This document shows positions 51,833 to 62,854 of a stretch of 64,000 bases of DNA, in pieces (position 1 is the first letter of the stretch; every line of letters starts with the position of its first letter). Origin of the DNA: Oreohelix idahoensis. Lineage: Eukaryota; Mollusca; Gastropoda; Stylommatophora; Oreohelicidae. The stretch covers positions 372,001-436,000 of the forward strand of contig JAMPIV010019064.1 in the NCBI GenBank assembly GCA_024509875.1, written 5' to 3'. A program made the translations under genes and the position numbers. The notes under the pieces are model-generated. The model ran no database searches and was not told the origin of the DNA. It saw nothing but the letters and a program-made list of their open reading frames with translations.

Positions 51833-54238
51833 CCCCCATAAGCGCATACATGCATACACTAGATGTGAACCAACAAAGAATGAGAAGTCAGTGATCGACT
51901 ATGCCATTGTTCGGAGAAGCTCATTCAGATATGTCCGAGATGCAAGAGTCTGGAGGGGGCCAGAGATTGGAAGTGATCACTACCTGCTAACAATCAAACG
52001 AACAACTGAAAGAGTTGCTCAGCCTAGGAACTGCCCAACATCACGCAAGAAACCAAGTAAACGAGCAGGAGAAATGAGCATTAGGACCTACAAGCTGAGA
52101 GAGCCAGAAATTAAGACCAGATATCAGGGGCTTATTGCTACAGCAGTGAGCAACACAGAAGAACGACCTGATGACTTGGAAACCCTCTGGAATAAATTCA
52201 AGGATATCATAAAGACAGCTGCTGCAGAAGCATGCGGTGAAGTCCGACTTGGGAACCAGAGAAAGAGGACACCTTGGTGGACAGAGGAAGTCAAAGAGAA
52301 AATAAGAGAGAAGAAAATGGCATGGAAACAATACTTAGGAGCTAAATACACAACAGGACAAATGGAAAAATATAGAGAATATGTGACACTCAGAACAGAA
52401 GCAAAGAACAAAGTGCTAGCAGCAAAACAGAAGTCCTGGGAAGAATTTGGAGAAAAGCTAGAAAAAGATGCACAAGAAAACCAGAAATTGTTCTATAAGA
52501 CCCTAAAGAACATGAGGAAGGAAAAACAATGTCCTCTCAAATTTATAAAGGACAAGCAAGGCAAATTGCTTACTGCCCCAAAGGAAGTAATGGAAAGATG
52601 GAAAGAATATTTCTCAGAACTCCTGGATGGTGAAGCATCAGAAATGATAATCACTAGCACAGAAGAGAAAACCAATGATGGTGAAGATGACATAAAGATG
52701 GAAGAACTGAGGGCAGCACTAGAGAAAATCAAGATGGGCAAAGCAGCAGGGCATGATGGTATAACACCAGAAATGGTTAAGTACATGGGAGCATCAGGCG
52801 ACCTATTACTCCTAAAGGTCCTACAGGCAGCATGGTGCAACAAGACCATACCAAAGGATTGGGAGATTGCCATCATAACACCAATTTTCAAGGGGGGTGA
52901 CAATCGACGGTGTGGAAACCATAGAGGCGTGTCCCTTCTCAGTGTCCCTGGTGGAGTCTGCTCTGGAGTCCTGGGGCGGAGGCTCCGACGCCTGGCTGGG
53001 CCGCGGTTGGATGGGGTGCAGTGCGGATTCCGAGCGGACCGAGGTGCTCAAGACCTAGTCTTCACACTCAGACAGCTGAGTGAAAAGGCCCTTGAGTGTG
53101 GGAGTGAGATCCATCTTTGTTTCATAGATCTGGGGAAGGCGTTTGACAGGGTCCCCTGGGGCAAGCTTTGGGACTGTTTGGCAAGGAGGGATATTCCGGC
53201 ACCTCTGGTTCATGCTATGCAGGGCTTCTGCGGGTCTTGCGGAAATTATGTGAGGACAGCAAACCATAAGTCAGAAGAGTTCAGGACCACCACTGGTGTA
53301 AGACAAGGTGATATCCTATCACCTTACCTCTTCATACTCCTTATGGACGATGTCATCAAGGCATGTAGGGAGAGAACAAGAAAGTATTCAGTGGGGTACT
53401 GGAAGATGAGACAGGTCTATATTTCGGAGCTGGCATTTGCTGTTGATGTTGCCCTGATTGCTAAATCAGAGGCACATCTCCAATCCAACCTGCAAGTCTG
53501 GAAGGAAGAGCTGGAGAAGAGAGGGATGGTCATAAGCAGCTCTAAAACAAAATCCATGGTGATATCACGAGAAGAAAGAAAACATCAGATTAAGTTGGGA
53601 GAACAGGTCCTGGAACAGGTCGACCACTTTAAATATCTCGGAGCTATTATAGACCGAAAGGGAGGCATCAAAGAAGAGTTGGCCACTCGAAAAGCAGCGG
53701 CTGGGAGACTTTTTCAGGCCATAAATCGTGGATTCCTCAGCAAGAAAGAGGTTGGTAAGAAAACAAAGATGGCTGTATACCGCTCCACCTATGTCCCAGT
53801 CTTGACATATGGATGCGAGTCGTGGGCAATGACTACAACCCACAAAAGCCAGATCCAAACCTCAGAAATGAGGTATCTGAGGAAAGTGGTTGAAGTAACA
53901 AGAAGAGACATGGTCCGCAACCAGACGATCCGTCAAGGCCTAAAATCCCATCCGCTGCAAACCCAAATAGAACAGTCCCAACTAAGATGGTTTGGCCATG
54001 TCTGCAGAATGGGAGAAGATCGGCTACCACGACAAGCATGGGAAACAAAGAGCTAGGGATCCAGACCTCCAGGACGACCCAGAGTCCGCTGGGAGGACAA
54101 CATTAGACAATCTTTGAAGGACCGAGGACTAGAATGGAACCAGGCCAGGAAGAAGACAGCTGATAGAATGGTCTGGCGCTCTCTCTTCCAAACCTCTACA
54201 CCTCACGGTAGAAGGGGAACGACTAAGTAAGTAAGTAA
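51833..54238 (+). mobile_element. LINE family B, copy 2: endonuclease end plus RT, inactive
   Basis: A 2.4-kb 5'-truncated insertion. It begins in the endonuclease ('KSVIDYAIVRR', 'GPEIGSDHYLLTI'), passes a basic linker and enters RT: 'KMGKAAGHDGITPEMVK', 'HRGVSLLSVPGG', 'CFIDLGKAFDRVPWGK' and 'GVRQGDILSPYLFI'. The catalytic motif reads 'FAVDVALIA' where family RTs have FADDV, so one of the two metal-binding Asp residues is Val (near 53445). A TAG stop at 54054-54056 replaces the CAA seen in copy 1, cutting off the last 60 or so residues. The 3' end is 'cacggtagaaggggaacgac' with a (TAAG)n tail. The long ORF predicted here is a chimera: its first 110 or so codons belong to the host pseudogene. 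Confidence 0.92.
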
Positions 54239-54252
54239 GAATTGAATGATCT
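54239..54252 (+). repeat. Target-site duplication of the LINE B insert, right copy
   Basis: 'gaattgaatgatct', identical to 51819-51832. It follows the (TAAG)n tail and re-enters the host frame. Confidence 0.95.
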
Positions 54253-55309
54253 AGTGAGAGATCTGGAATTGCCAAAAAATAAAGCAGAGCTGTTGGGGTC
54301 CAGACTGCAGCAATTGAATCTTCTAGAAGAGAATGTGCATGTGTCTGTGTTTCGTGCTCGGCAAAAAGATCTGCTTCCATATTTCAAAATGACAGATAAC
54401 CTCATTGCTTGCGTTGATATAGTGGGTCTGATGGCAGCACTACACATCAACTACAAAGACGACGATTGGAGGCTGTTCATTGATTCGTCCAAGTTGAGCT
54501 TAAAAGCTGTGCTGCTCCATAATGGTAACGTTTTACCATCTGTTCCACTCGGGTATGCAGTCCACATGAAAGAAACGTACAACAACATGAAACAACTGTT
54601 ACACACCATTAACTATGACAAGTATAAGTGGCAGATTTGTGGTGACCTGAAGGTCATTGCCATCTTGATGGGGCTACAGCAAGGTTACACAAAGTTTTGC
54701 TGTTTCCTCTGTCTGTGGGACAGCCGTGCCAGGACTTCCCACTATAAGAAAAAGGATTGGCCCCAACGACAATCACTTGAACCGGGGAAAAAGAATGTAC
54801 TTATCGAACCACTTGTAGAATCCCACAAGATCTTGCTCCCTCCTCTCCACATCAAACTTGGACTAATGAAGAATTTTGTAAAGGCCATGGATCGAAATGG
54901 GGCAGGATTTTTATACCTTCGTGATAAATTTCCAAGACTTAGTGAGGCCAAAATCAAGGAAGGTGTATTTGTCGGTCCACAGATACATCAGCTCTTCCGA
55001 GATCAGCGTTTTGATGATATCCTCACAGGTGATGAAAAGTTAGCTTGTAATGCTTTCCAGCAAATGGCCACAAACTTTCTAGGAAACAATAACGCTGACA
55101 ATTACCAGGAGCTTGTAGAAACCCTTTTGCAGCGCTATGAGAGACTAGGGTGCAACATGTCTTTGAAATTACACTTTTTACACTATCATCTGGATTTCTT
55201 CCATGCTAACTGCGGTGCTGTCAGTGACGAGCAGTGACGAGCATGGAAAACTCATTACAAGCGACAGGCAAAAAAGGTATCGCTGTGAATCATTTCCGCT
55301 ATGAACATT

Positions 55310-56440
55310 ATCATCATATGGTATGTATATGCAAATGTGTAAAACTTGTTTTATAGATATTTTAAAAAACTAGAGCTATCTGGTGTTTTAACGGCCAATT
55401 TCATATTCAGCAGCCCCAAATCTTGTTTAATTATGTTTCAAGTCATGGTCTAATGTTAGTGTACGGAGGGTTTAGGTTTTGTTTGTTTCATTGATTTTTT
55501 TCTTTTGCTTTTTAAACAATTTTGATTATGATTGGATAACAAACAACTGCATGCTGTTATGCTACCTTTATAATGTTACATGCCTTTAAATTAATGCTTA
55601 AAGTAAGATATGGGAATGAAAGGATACAGTATGGAAGACATATGAATGAATGTGTGTGTGTGAGAGCGAGATAGATATGGGGGAGGGCAAAATGTTAGAT
55701 GGGCCGGTGTGCCCAAATCTTAACCTTTTGAGAATAAAGTTTGTTTGTTCGTTAGCAGCCCACCTATCTGGGTTTTTCAGCAACATTGGGCTCATTTTGC
55801 TTCCCTCAATTTATCTTAGTGTTCTGTATTTCCTTCTCAATCTGTTTTCCATCTCTGCTTCTTTCTGTGTACTGCTGTCCATCTCCTTTTTCGCTTCTAT
55901 GGAGCATAGAATCACCTCAGTAACTGGCTCCCTTGCAAGAAGCCTGCACTAAAGCACATGCTCCCATGATGGTCGTGTCTGTAGCATTTGTTTGACAATG
56001 GTGAGGTTGCTAGCACCATATACAACCTCATGTTAGCTGCCATTTGTTAAGCCTCATGGATTAGTAGTCCTATTCTTTCTGTCTTCTCAGAGGCCCCCAG
56101 GAACCATACAGTGTCGTCTGTTGTGCTGTGATGTATGTTTCTCTCTGTTTTTGTTGTAATTTTAACTTTTGGTTTCAGCAGTAACAATTCGAGTTTTACA
56201 GCAGGTCACTTGTGACTCTGATAATATATATTTCTGAAATTAATTTTCTCATTTTTTGTTGTATATTTTGTTCTCAAGTTTTTGTTTTTTTTAAACAGGA
56301 CATGCTTGGTTCAAACTAGACATAAGGTCCATATGTGGCCTAGGGCTTATGTCCAAATATAAAAAAAACATTGTGATCTGGTTTGACTAATGTCTGTTCA
56401 GTGATGAAGAAGTTTGGTTGGCCGATACACCTGTTAGTTT
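55310..56440. other. Intergenic DNA with one R1 copy
   Basis: AT-rich; no gene recognised. Contains the R1 copy at 55890-56110. Confidence 0.4.
55890..56110 (+). repeat. R1 interspersed repeat, near-complete copy
   Basis: In order: 'ttctatggagcatagaatc', 'gcaagaagcctgcactaaag', 'gtgtctgtagcatttg', 'atggtgaggttgctagcacc', 'caacctcatgttag', 'attctttctgtcttctcaga' and 'cccccaggaac'. With the copy at 4600-4825 it defines the family's length of about 220 bp. Confidence 0.65.
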
Positions 56441-56454
56441 ACACTATTCTTTCA

Positions 56455-57904
56455 ATAAACTAATAATAATAATAATAATAGCCCCTTCAGTCATAACTGA
56501 CTATGGGAATGCGCCCATGAGGTGACAGCCCTCAGCTGCTTATTTTCCTGGTGCTCCTTTCGACGTTTTCTCCTCACCTCTGCTTCTTGTGTGAGCCTCT
56601 CTTCGCCCAATCTGAGGTGGCACCGTAAATAGCATCGCCACTTAGTGCGATCGGCAGCTTCATCCTCCCATGTTGCTGGATCCATGTCCAGTGCCCTCAT
56701 ATCTCTCTTGCACACATCTTTGAACCTCAGCTGTGGTCGCCCAACTGTTCTCTTGCCATCTGCTAATTGTCCGTAGAAGATATCTTTTGGGATGCGACCA
56801 TCTTCCATGCGGCGAACATGGCCAAGCCAGCGAAGTCTGCGCTGTCTAAGAAGCGTATACATACTTTGAAGGCCAGCACGTGACAACACCTCGACATTTG
56901 TCACTTTATCTTTCCACGAGATGCCGAGGATGCGGCGTAGACACCGCAAATGGAAGGTATTGAGCCTTCTTTCTTGCTTAGCATAGGTCGTCCAGGTCTC
57001 GCTGCCATATAGGAGTGTGCTGGTGACGCAGGCATTATATACCGCAGCTTTGGTCTTCATTGTGAGTTTAGAGTTTCCCCAAACACGTGATGTGAGGCGG
57101 GCAAAGGTAGCTGCAGCTTTGCCAATGCGGCTGTCGATTTCTGTGTCCAGTGAGAGTTTGTCATTGATGGTAGACCCTAGGTATGTGAAGTGGTGCACCA
57201 CTGCCAATTCATAGTTATCGATAGTGATAACTGGTGCAGCACCCACATCCTGACTCAGCACATTCGTTTTCTTTAGACTTATTGTGAGGCCAAAGTCCTT
57301 GCATGCTTTAGTGAAGCGATTCATCAAGCTCTGAAGCTCCTGTTGGCTTTGAGTGACGACTGCAGCATCATCAGCGAACAACAAGTCTCTTACAGTGACC
57401 CTTCTGATTTTTGTTTTTGCCTTCAGCCTTGAAAGATTAAACAGACGGCCATCTGACCTAGTGTGAAGGCATATTCCTTCAGTTGCATCTCTGAATGCAT
57501 GTTTCAAGAGTAAGGCAAAGAAGATCCCGAAGAGGGTCGGAGCCAGAACACAGCCTTGTTTAACGCCACTTCGTATATCAAAGGGCTGTGACGTGCTTCC
57601 AGCATATTGGACTGTTCCCTTCATGCCGTCATGGAATGACTTTATCATTTCCAGCATTTTAGAAGGGCAGCCTATTTTCAGGAGGATTTTAAAGAGTCCA
57701 TCCCTACTAACCAGGTCGAATGCTTTTGTGAGGTCTATACAGGCGATATATAGTGGTCTTTTCTGCTCTCTTGATTTTTCCTGAAGCTGGCGGAGAGAGA
57801 AGATCATGTCTGTTGTTGATCTGCCAGCTCGGAATCCACACTGTGACTCTGGATATATGCGCTCAGCTAACTTGTGTAGTCGCATTAAGATGACTTTGGC
57901 AAAA
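56455..57904 (-). mobile_element. LINE family E, 5'-truncated copy with intact RT
   Basis: A single ORF of 464 codons (57885-56491), open from its truncated start: 'FAKVILMRLHKLAE', 'SQCGFRAGRSTTDMIFSLR', 'IACIDLTKAFDLVSRDGL', 'GVKQGCVLAPTLFGIFF', the catalytic 'RDLLFADDAAVVTQS', 'FTYLGSTIND', 'STLLYGSETWTTY' and 'RLRWLGHVRRMEDGRIPKD'. The stop at 56491 is followed by a (TTA)n tail on the minus strand. Near-matching 'actattcttt' (56443-56452) and 'actattcctt' (57905-57914) are a possible target-site duplication. The catalytic residues are intact, but without promoter or endonuclease the copy cannot be autonomous. Confidence 0.93.
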
Positions 57905-57909
57905 ACTAT

Positions 57910-59330
57910 TCCTTACTGAACCTACATAAACCCCAAAGAGAAAATATATGGTGCAGAAAGTGAAGACACTGAAAGGCGATTTCAATGTGAAAATAAAGAT
58001 AAATAAGCAAATGCAACAGAGCTTCACTTTGAATCATTTACTAGCCCATTGTCCAGTTTTTACAAGAAGAGCTGAACAATCTCAAGAAAAACCATCATGA
58101 CAATCCTATGCTGGAATAGGTCATATTGCACTCCTGCACTGGTCCTTAAATAAACTAAGCTCCAGATTTGTTCAAAGTCAAACAAGTTTGAAGATCTTAT
58201 ATCTTATAACTGCACTTTTCCACTATTTTGATGTTTTCTTTCACTAACTTCACTACATTAAGTCAAGTTTTTTTAAACAACAGCCAGAAATATTTTTAAT
58301 TTTTTGGCATTACAACTTTTAAATTTAAAAATAAAAAAAAAACCAAAAGAATTCTGTAATAGTTTTGTAAAATCATAATTTGTGTAAACAAAAACAGCAG
58401 TCTATCAATTACAAACAAACAAAATTTTGGTCAAAGTTTGATGGTGCGAAATATATTCTAGCAATTACGTTTACAAATGAACATAATTTTTACTTGAGAA
58501 AAGCCTTAATTACAGGAGTACAGTTGGAAGGACAACATAGAAAAATAAAAGTACAATTTCATTTAAGTAGGACTTTGTTATTGAGATGGAGACATTTTTA
58601 TTACACAGACTAAATAAGTAGGTCGAACACAAACAGGGCTTCATGAAAATGTTTACAAAAAAAAAAAAATTGAGAGACCCAAATAACAATCTGATATGAT
58701 TACTTCTAAAAATCTTTGAAACAATTAAACTGTCATTTTTTCAAAGTAATAATTAGATCCTGCCACTTCTAAAATTTTAGTGACAATCAAACTCTTGTAA
58801 TTTACCTACATTTTTTGGGGATAAATAAATTCTTTGTCACATGAAAATTTTAATGACAGTCACTCTACTGAATACCTGTTAATAACAATATTACTGACAT
58901 TAAAAATATTCAAGAGACAGCAAGCTTTTGTCACTTATTAAAGCAATTCTGAAGTATCATGATAATTAAGAAATATTGTACCTCTATAAACATTTGGCTG
59001 TCTGATGTTTATTTCAGAAAAAAACAAAACGAATCAATGTTACTTATAAGCAAAACTCAATGAACATTTGTCCATCATTTACTGAAGACATCTGTGCTTT
59101 CATAAAAGCTACATAAAGTTTCAAATTCCAGTTGCAAATGGGGAATGAACCTGTGTTATTAAATCGGTATCCCCTCAAACCACAAAGACCAATAGTTTAT
59201 TAATACAATATCCTGTTATAAGAATATCCTACCAAACTAATCTGCTACTTATCTGGAAACCAGACACATCACATAAGGAAGGAAGAGGCAACTCTTAATA
59301 TCACTGCAAATAAAACAATATCTGAATAAG
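57910..59330. other. AT-rich intergenic DNA, nothing recognised
   Basis: No domain-bearing frame, repeat hallmark or transposon end seen. Confidence 0.4.
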
Positions 59331-59334
59331 CAAA

Positions 59335-60125
59335 GTGATCCACTGTGAAACAACTGGAAATAAATGTCTAGCTCACTAGACAGTTGTGGACAGAGTAAGT
59401 GTGAGACAACTGGAAATAAATGTCTAGTGCACTAGACAGTTGTGGACAGAATTGGTGTGACACAGCTAGAAATAAGTGTCTAGCTCACTAGAAAGCTGTG
59501 AACAGAATTAGTGTAAGACAAGGGGAAATAAATGTCTTGCTCACTACACAATTGTGGACAGAATTGATGTGACACAACTGGGAATAAATGGCTTCTTCAC
59601 TAGACAATTGTGAACAGAATTAGTGTGAGACAGCTGAAAACAAATTTCCAGCTCACTTGACAGTTGTGAACAGAATTAGTGTGAGACAGCTGAAAACAAA
59701 TTTATAGCTCACTAGACAATTGTGAACAGAATTAGTCAGACAGCTGAAAACAAATTTCCAGCTCACTAGACAATTGTGAACAGAATAAGTGTCAGACAGC
59801 GGAAAATAAATTTCTAGCTCACTAGACAATTGTGAACAAAATGAGTGTTAGACAGCTGAAAACAAATTTCCAGCTCACTTGACAGTTGTGAACAGAATTA
59901 GTGTTAGACAAGTGGAAATAAACATCTTGCTCACAAGACAGTTGTGAACAGAATTAGTGTCTCACAGCTAGAACAAAAAATTTCTACCTACTAAAACAGT
60001 TGTGAACAGAATTATTGTGAGAAAGCTGGAAAATGTCTTGCTCACTAGACAGTTGTCAACTAGAGTTGGTGTGAGATAGCTGAGAAAAAAAAAGCCTTTG
60101 CTTAAAAGACAGTTGTGAACAGAAC
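59335..60125. repeat. Diverged tandem array, period about 60-62 bp, about 13 units
   Basis: Units share 'gctcactagacagttgtg', 'aacagaattagtgtgagaca' and 'gctggaaataaat' with many substitutions and small indels. The array is older and more diverged than those at 6.7 and 45 kb. Each unit holds a partly palindromic 'ctagctcactagacag'. Confidence 0.9.
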
Positions 60126-61184
60126 TGGACTCTTATATAACAGAAATGATAAAAACAAGATATATTCCTTATTGTAATGCAGCATCTGCTGTGATGTTGT
60201 TCAGTTAAATGAGGGCCACAACTATTCCAGATGTTTTCCATAGTTAAGTTTCATTGCCATACAAGACATTTTGCAGAATAAAGATATGAATGTGTTCACA
60301 CTTCCTTTAATTTTCACAGATTAATATATCTGTCAAATGGTTTATGCAAAGATGTTAAAAAAGAACATCAAGTGTTTAACTGTTCCAGATGGTACTATCC
60401 TTTGCCCTCAGAGATGTCATTTGGTGAAGAATTTTCCCTGCCACTGTCACGTGATTTCTGCTTCTTCTCTATTTCTTCATGATGGAGTTCTTCAAACTTA
60501 GACATCCTGAAATATATTATAACTTTGGTCATATTTAAAAAAAATTCTTATCCAGACTTTATTTGCGCATGTTTTCCTCTAAATTCTTTTTTCCACCTTG
60601 AATCCTGTGTATCAGAGATTGAGACATTTAGTCACAGGGATTTAGCAGCACTCTGCATCTGGTGTGTGACTAGGGTGACAGCTGAACTGTTAATGAACTA
60701 GTCCCTCATGTCAGTCCCCTAGCCTCACACGGAGCTTGCTATGTTGACCCTTTTGGCACTTAAAGTCTCACTTTTTTCCTTATTCTTGTTTCTTTTTCAT
60801 CTGTTATTTTATCCATCATCATTGAGATTTGGAAGGTTTAAAGCCCTTCCTAGATGCCAAAGCATCTTTGTGCGTGTTGCTTAGTTTGGCACAAGAAAAT
60901 AGCAGGGACTATATATTGATGTGGCTTGCTGCTAGTTACCATCCATCACTTTAACAGTATGACCATGTTTTTTTTAAACCTCCATTTATTTGCCTTTCCT
61001 CCCTTCCCCTATCCATGACTTTATGGGGTAGCATACAACTAACGCAAAGCGCAATGAAAGGATGGGCAAGTAAAGGGATCTTCTCATGAACTTCCATCTA
61101 AGATTTTCTCCAACATAATCTGTTGTCCAATATTTTTATCATCGTTGTGACGGTCCCTTTGGTGTGGTACCTTTGAAACATTTT
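60126..61184. other. Intergenic DNA, nothing clear
   Basis: AT-rich; a patch near 60650-60740 ('gtgtgactagggtgacagct') has the look of an interspersed repeat but no second good copy was identified in the window. Confidence 0.35.
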
Positions 61185-61196
61185 AGTATACATAAA

Positions 61197-61551
61197 GGAG
61201 CCGCGCTAGCGTAGTGGTTACAACACCGCTCTGGCGACCGGGTGATTTAGGATCAAACCCGGGCAACGGCATTTGAGGATTTTTCGTCGACCATGATTTG
61301 GACTGGATTAACTCGAGACTTGGCGAGAACATTTGAAGGAGTGTCGTTGACCAGGGACTGGCGGCTCCTGAGCCGACCCAGCTCTAATGGGTACCTCCGA
61401 AAACGGTGAGTATCTGCCTGAATGGCGAGGGACACTTGTCTCTGTACAAGAAAATAGGATACTCACGTAAAAATCAATGTCAGGTTAGACATTAAAAATA
61501 ACCTGAGATTTCGCCTTGAGTATTTATTAGCGGGCGTACGAAAAAAAAAAA
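61197..61551 (+). mobile_element. tRNA-derived SINE with exact duplication and poly-A tail
   Basis: The 5' end contains an A box 'tagcgtagtgg' (61207-61217) and a B box 'ggatcaaaccc' (61250-61260), spaced as in a tRNA promoter for RNA polymerase III. The body includes 'acccagctctaatgggtacc' (about 61377-61396), similar to a motif in the SINE-like segment at 50.46 kb. The tail is about 12 A. The exact 12-bp 'agtatacataaa' flanks it (61185-61196 and 61552-61563). Total about 355 bp. Confidence 0.93.
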
Positions 61552-61649
61552 AGTATACATAAAAAATCCCCTTAGATCTGCTGGATGGTTCCCCTGCTGG
61601 AGAATGCATCTATGAGCTTGTTAACATTTAATTCTGGGTAATGCCCTGT

Positions 61650-61880
61650 GTAGTCCCGGGGGTCTCTGAAGAGACAAAGAAAGAATACGCATACTGCACC
61701 CTCAGGGAGGTCATACAAAGTGACTAATGAGGTTGTACATGAGGCTGGCAACCTCACCATGTCAAACAAACTGCCACAGAAACTACTGCTGTAAGAGCAT
61801 ATGAATGCATAGTGCAGGCCTCATGTTGGGGACCTGCTGTAGTTGTTGCTCCATCCTCCATAGAGAGCTCAAAGGAAAAT
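61650..61880 (-). repeat. R1 interspersed repeat, near-complete copy
   Basis: Carries 'cccgggggtctctgaagaga', 'caaagaaagaat', 'accctcagggaggtcataca', 'gaggctggcaacctcaccat', 'gaaactactgctgtaagag' and 'gctccatcctccatagagag': the full R1 order in reverse. Confidence 0.7.
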
Positions 61881-62094
61881 CAATGATGATATCTATGTAA
61901 TATATTCCATGATGACCGTGGGCATTTTAGTTATCACCTAGACTAAGAAATATATGCATAATTAATGTAACCCTGTACTTATATATTGACAAATAATTAC
62001 AAATTAATGTTTTAATATATATGTGGACACATACAATAGGTAGTAGTTTCATATTTTAACAAAAAATGTTAAAATGTAAAGTTTACATATGGAT

Positions 62095-62220
62095 ACCTAA
62101 GACTGTGATATCTACACTGAAGTATAATTGCAATGAATCTTCAACATCTACACTGAAGGATCACTGCAATGAATCTTCAACATCTACATTGAAGGACAGA
62201 CGCAATGAATCTTCAACATC
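62095..62220. repeat. 36-bp tandem repeat, about 3 units
   Basis: Units share 'gcaatgaatcttcaacatct' and 'acactgaagga' with few differences. Confidence 0.9.
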
Positions 62221-62599
62221 TTATCTCCCTTGTCTTGGTGGTGTATTCCAACAAATTGCTTCTAAAATGGATCCCCAAATGTCTCCCTTTCTTCTTCATT
62301 TTTGCTCAGTAAGAAGCATAAGGTCTCTGCTGGTGGCTCTTCCAGGAATGCAGACTCAAAGCATTTCTTTGCTCCTGCAATAGTAATTTTGGCAAAAATG
62401 GTGTGTGTGTGTCTTTATCTCTGTGTGTGTGTCTGACTGTCTGTGTGTGTGTGTGTACGAGTCAGAGAGAGACAAAGAAAAACAAATTCATGTATAAACA
62501 TACACTGAGAACAATAAACATGATAACCAAGATATCAGATTTGTACAAATGGTATGACTAGATCATGAATGTGGAACTAATGGAAAGAATCATAAACAT

Positions 62600-62835
62600 C
62601 CTAGTGGAAAAGAACATGACCAAAGGACACACACTGGGCTAAACAGCTGATAGCATTACAAGACAGCTTTTATTCTAGAAACCACAGAATAAGAGACACA
62701 AAGGGAGACCAAAATACCATTTAGAAGGGAAGTGTAGATAGACTTAAAAGAAATAAAGCAGACATGGAAAGACTTTGAATGGATGGCACATGACAGAAAT
62801 GCATAGCAAGAACTTGTTGAAGACTTACATTACAC
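62600..62835 (+). pseudogene. LINE ORF C-terminal remnant (family F)
   Basis: In one frame the end reads 'DLKEIKQTWKDFEWMAHDR', 'QELVEDLHYTGS' with one internal TAG, preceded by a 'GRPK'-like segment. This is the usual tail of LINE RT ORFs and resembles the unit amplified in the 61-bp minisatellite ('KDIDSMALDRQT...LVEG'). Confidence 0.6.
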
Positions 62836-62854
62836 AGGAAGCTAGAGGGTAAGG

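Larger units (their letters stand above)
51269..55310 (+). pseudogene. Intronless pseudogene of an uncharacterised Cys-rich family, split by a LINE
   Basis: Starts 'MPRECVNIADYFCYI' and then has TGA where a Cys codon is expected. It continues in pieces as 'WAPQICCQSCATNLRC', 'RFAVPVVWREPTNH' and 'DCYFC' with further stops and shifts. The frame from about 51590 is open ('KKKKRPVTYPNIPSAMR', 'GLPVPDPPES', a Ser/Asp/Glu-rich linker, 'ITQSELNDL'). After the LINE B insert it resumes at 54242 ('ELNDLVRDLELPKNKAELL') and stays open for 331 codons, with 'DDWRLFIDSSKLSLKAVLLH', 'GYTKFCCFLCLWDSRARTSH' and 'PPLHIKLGLMKNFVKAMD'. A 10-bp duplication ('gtgacgagca' twice, near 55218-55237) creates the final stop after 'GAVSDE'. 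I recognise this as a multi-copy family in invertebrate genomes; its function is unknown to me, and the intronless multi-copy nature suggests a transposon-related origin. Confidence 0.75.
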
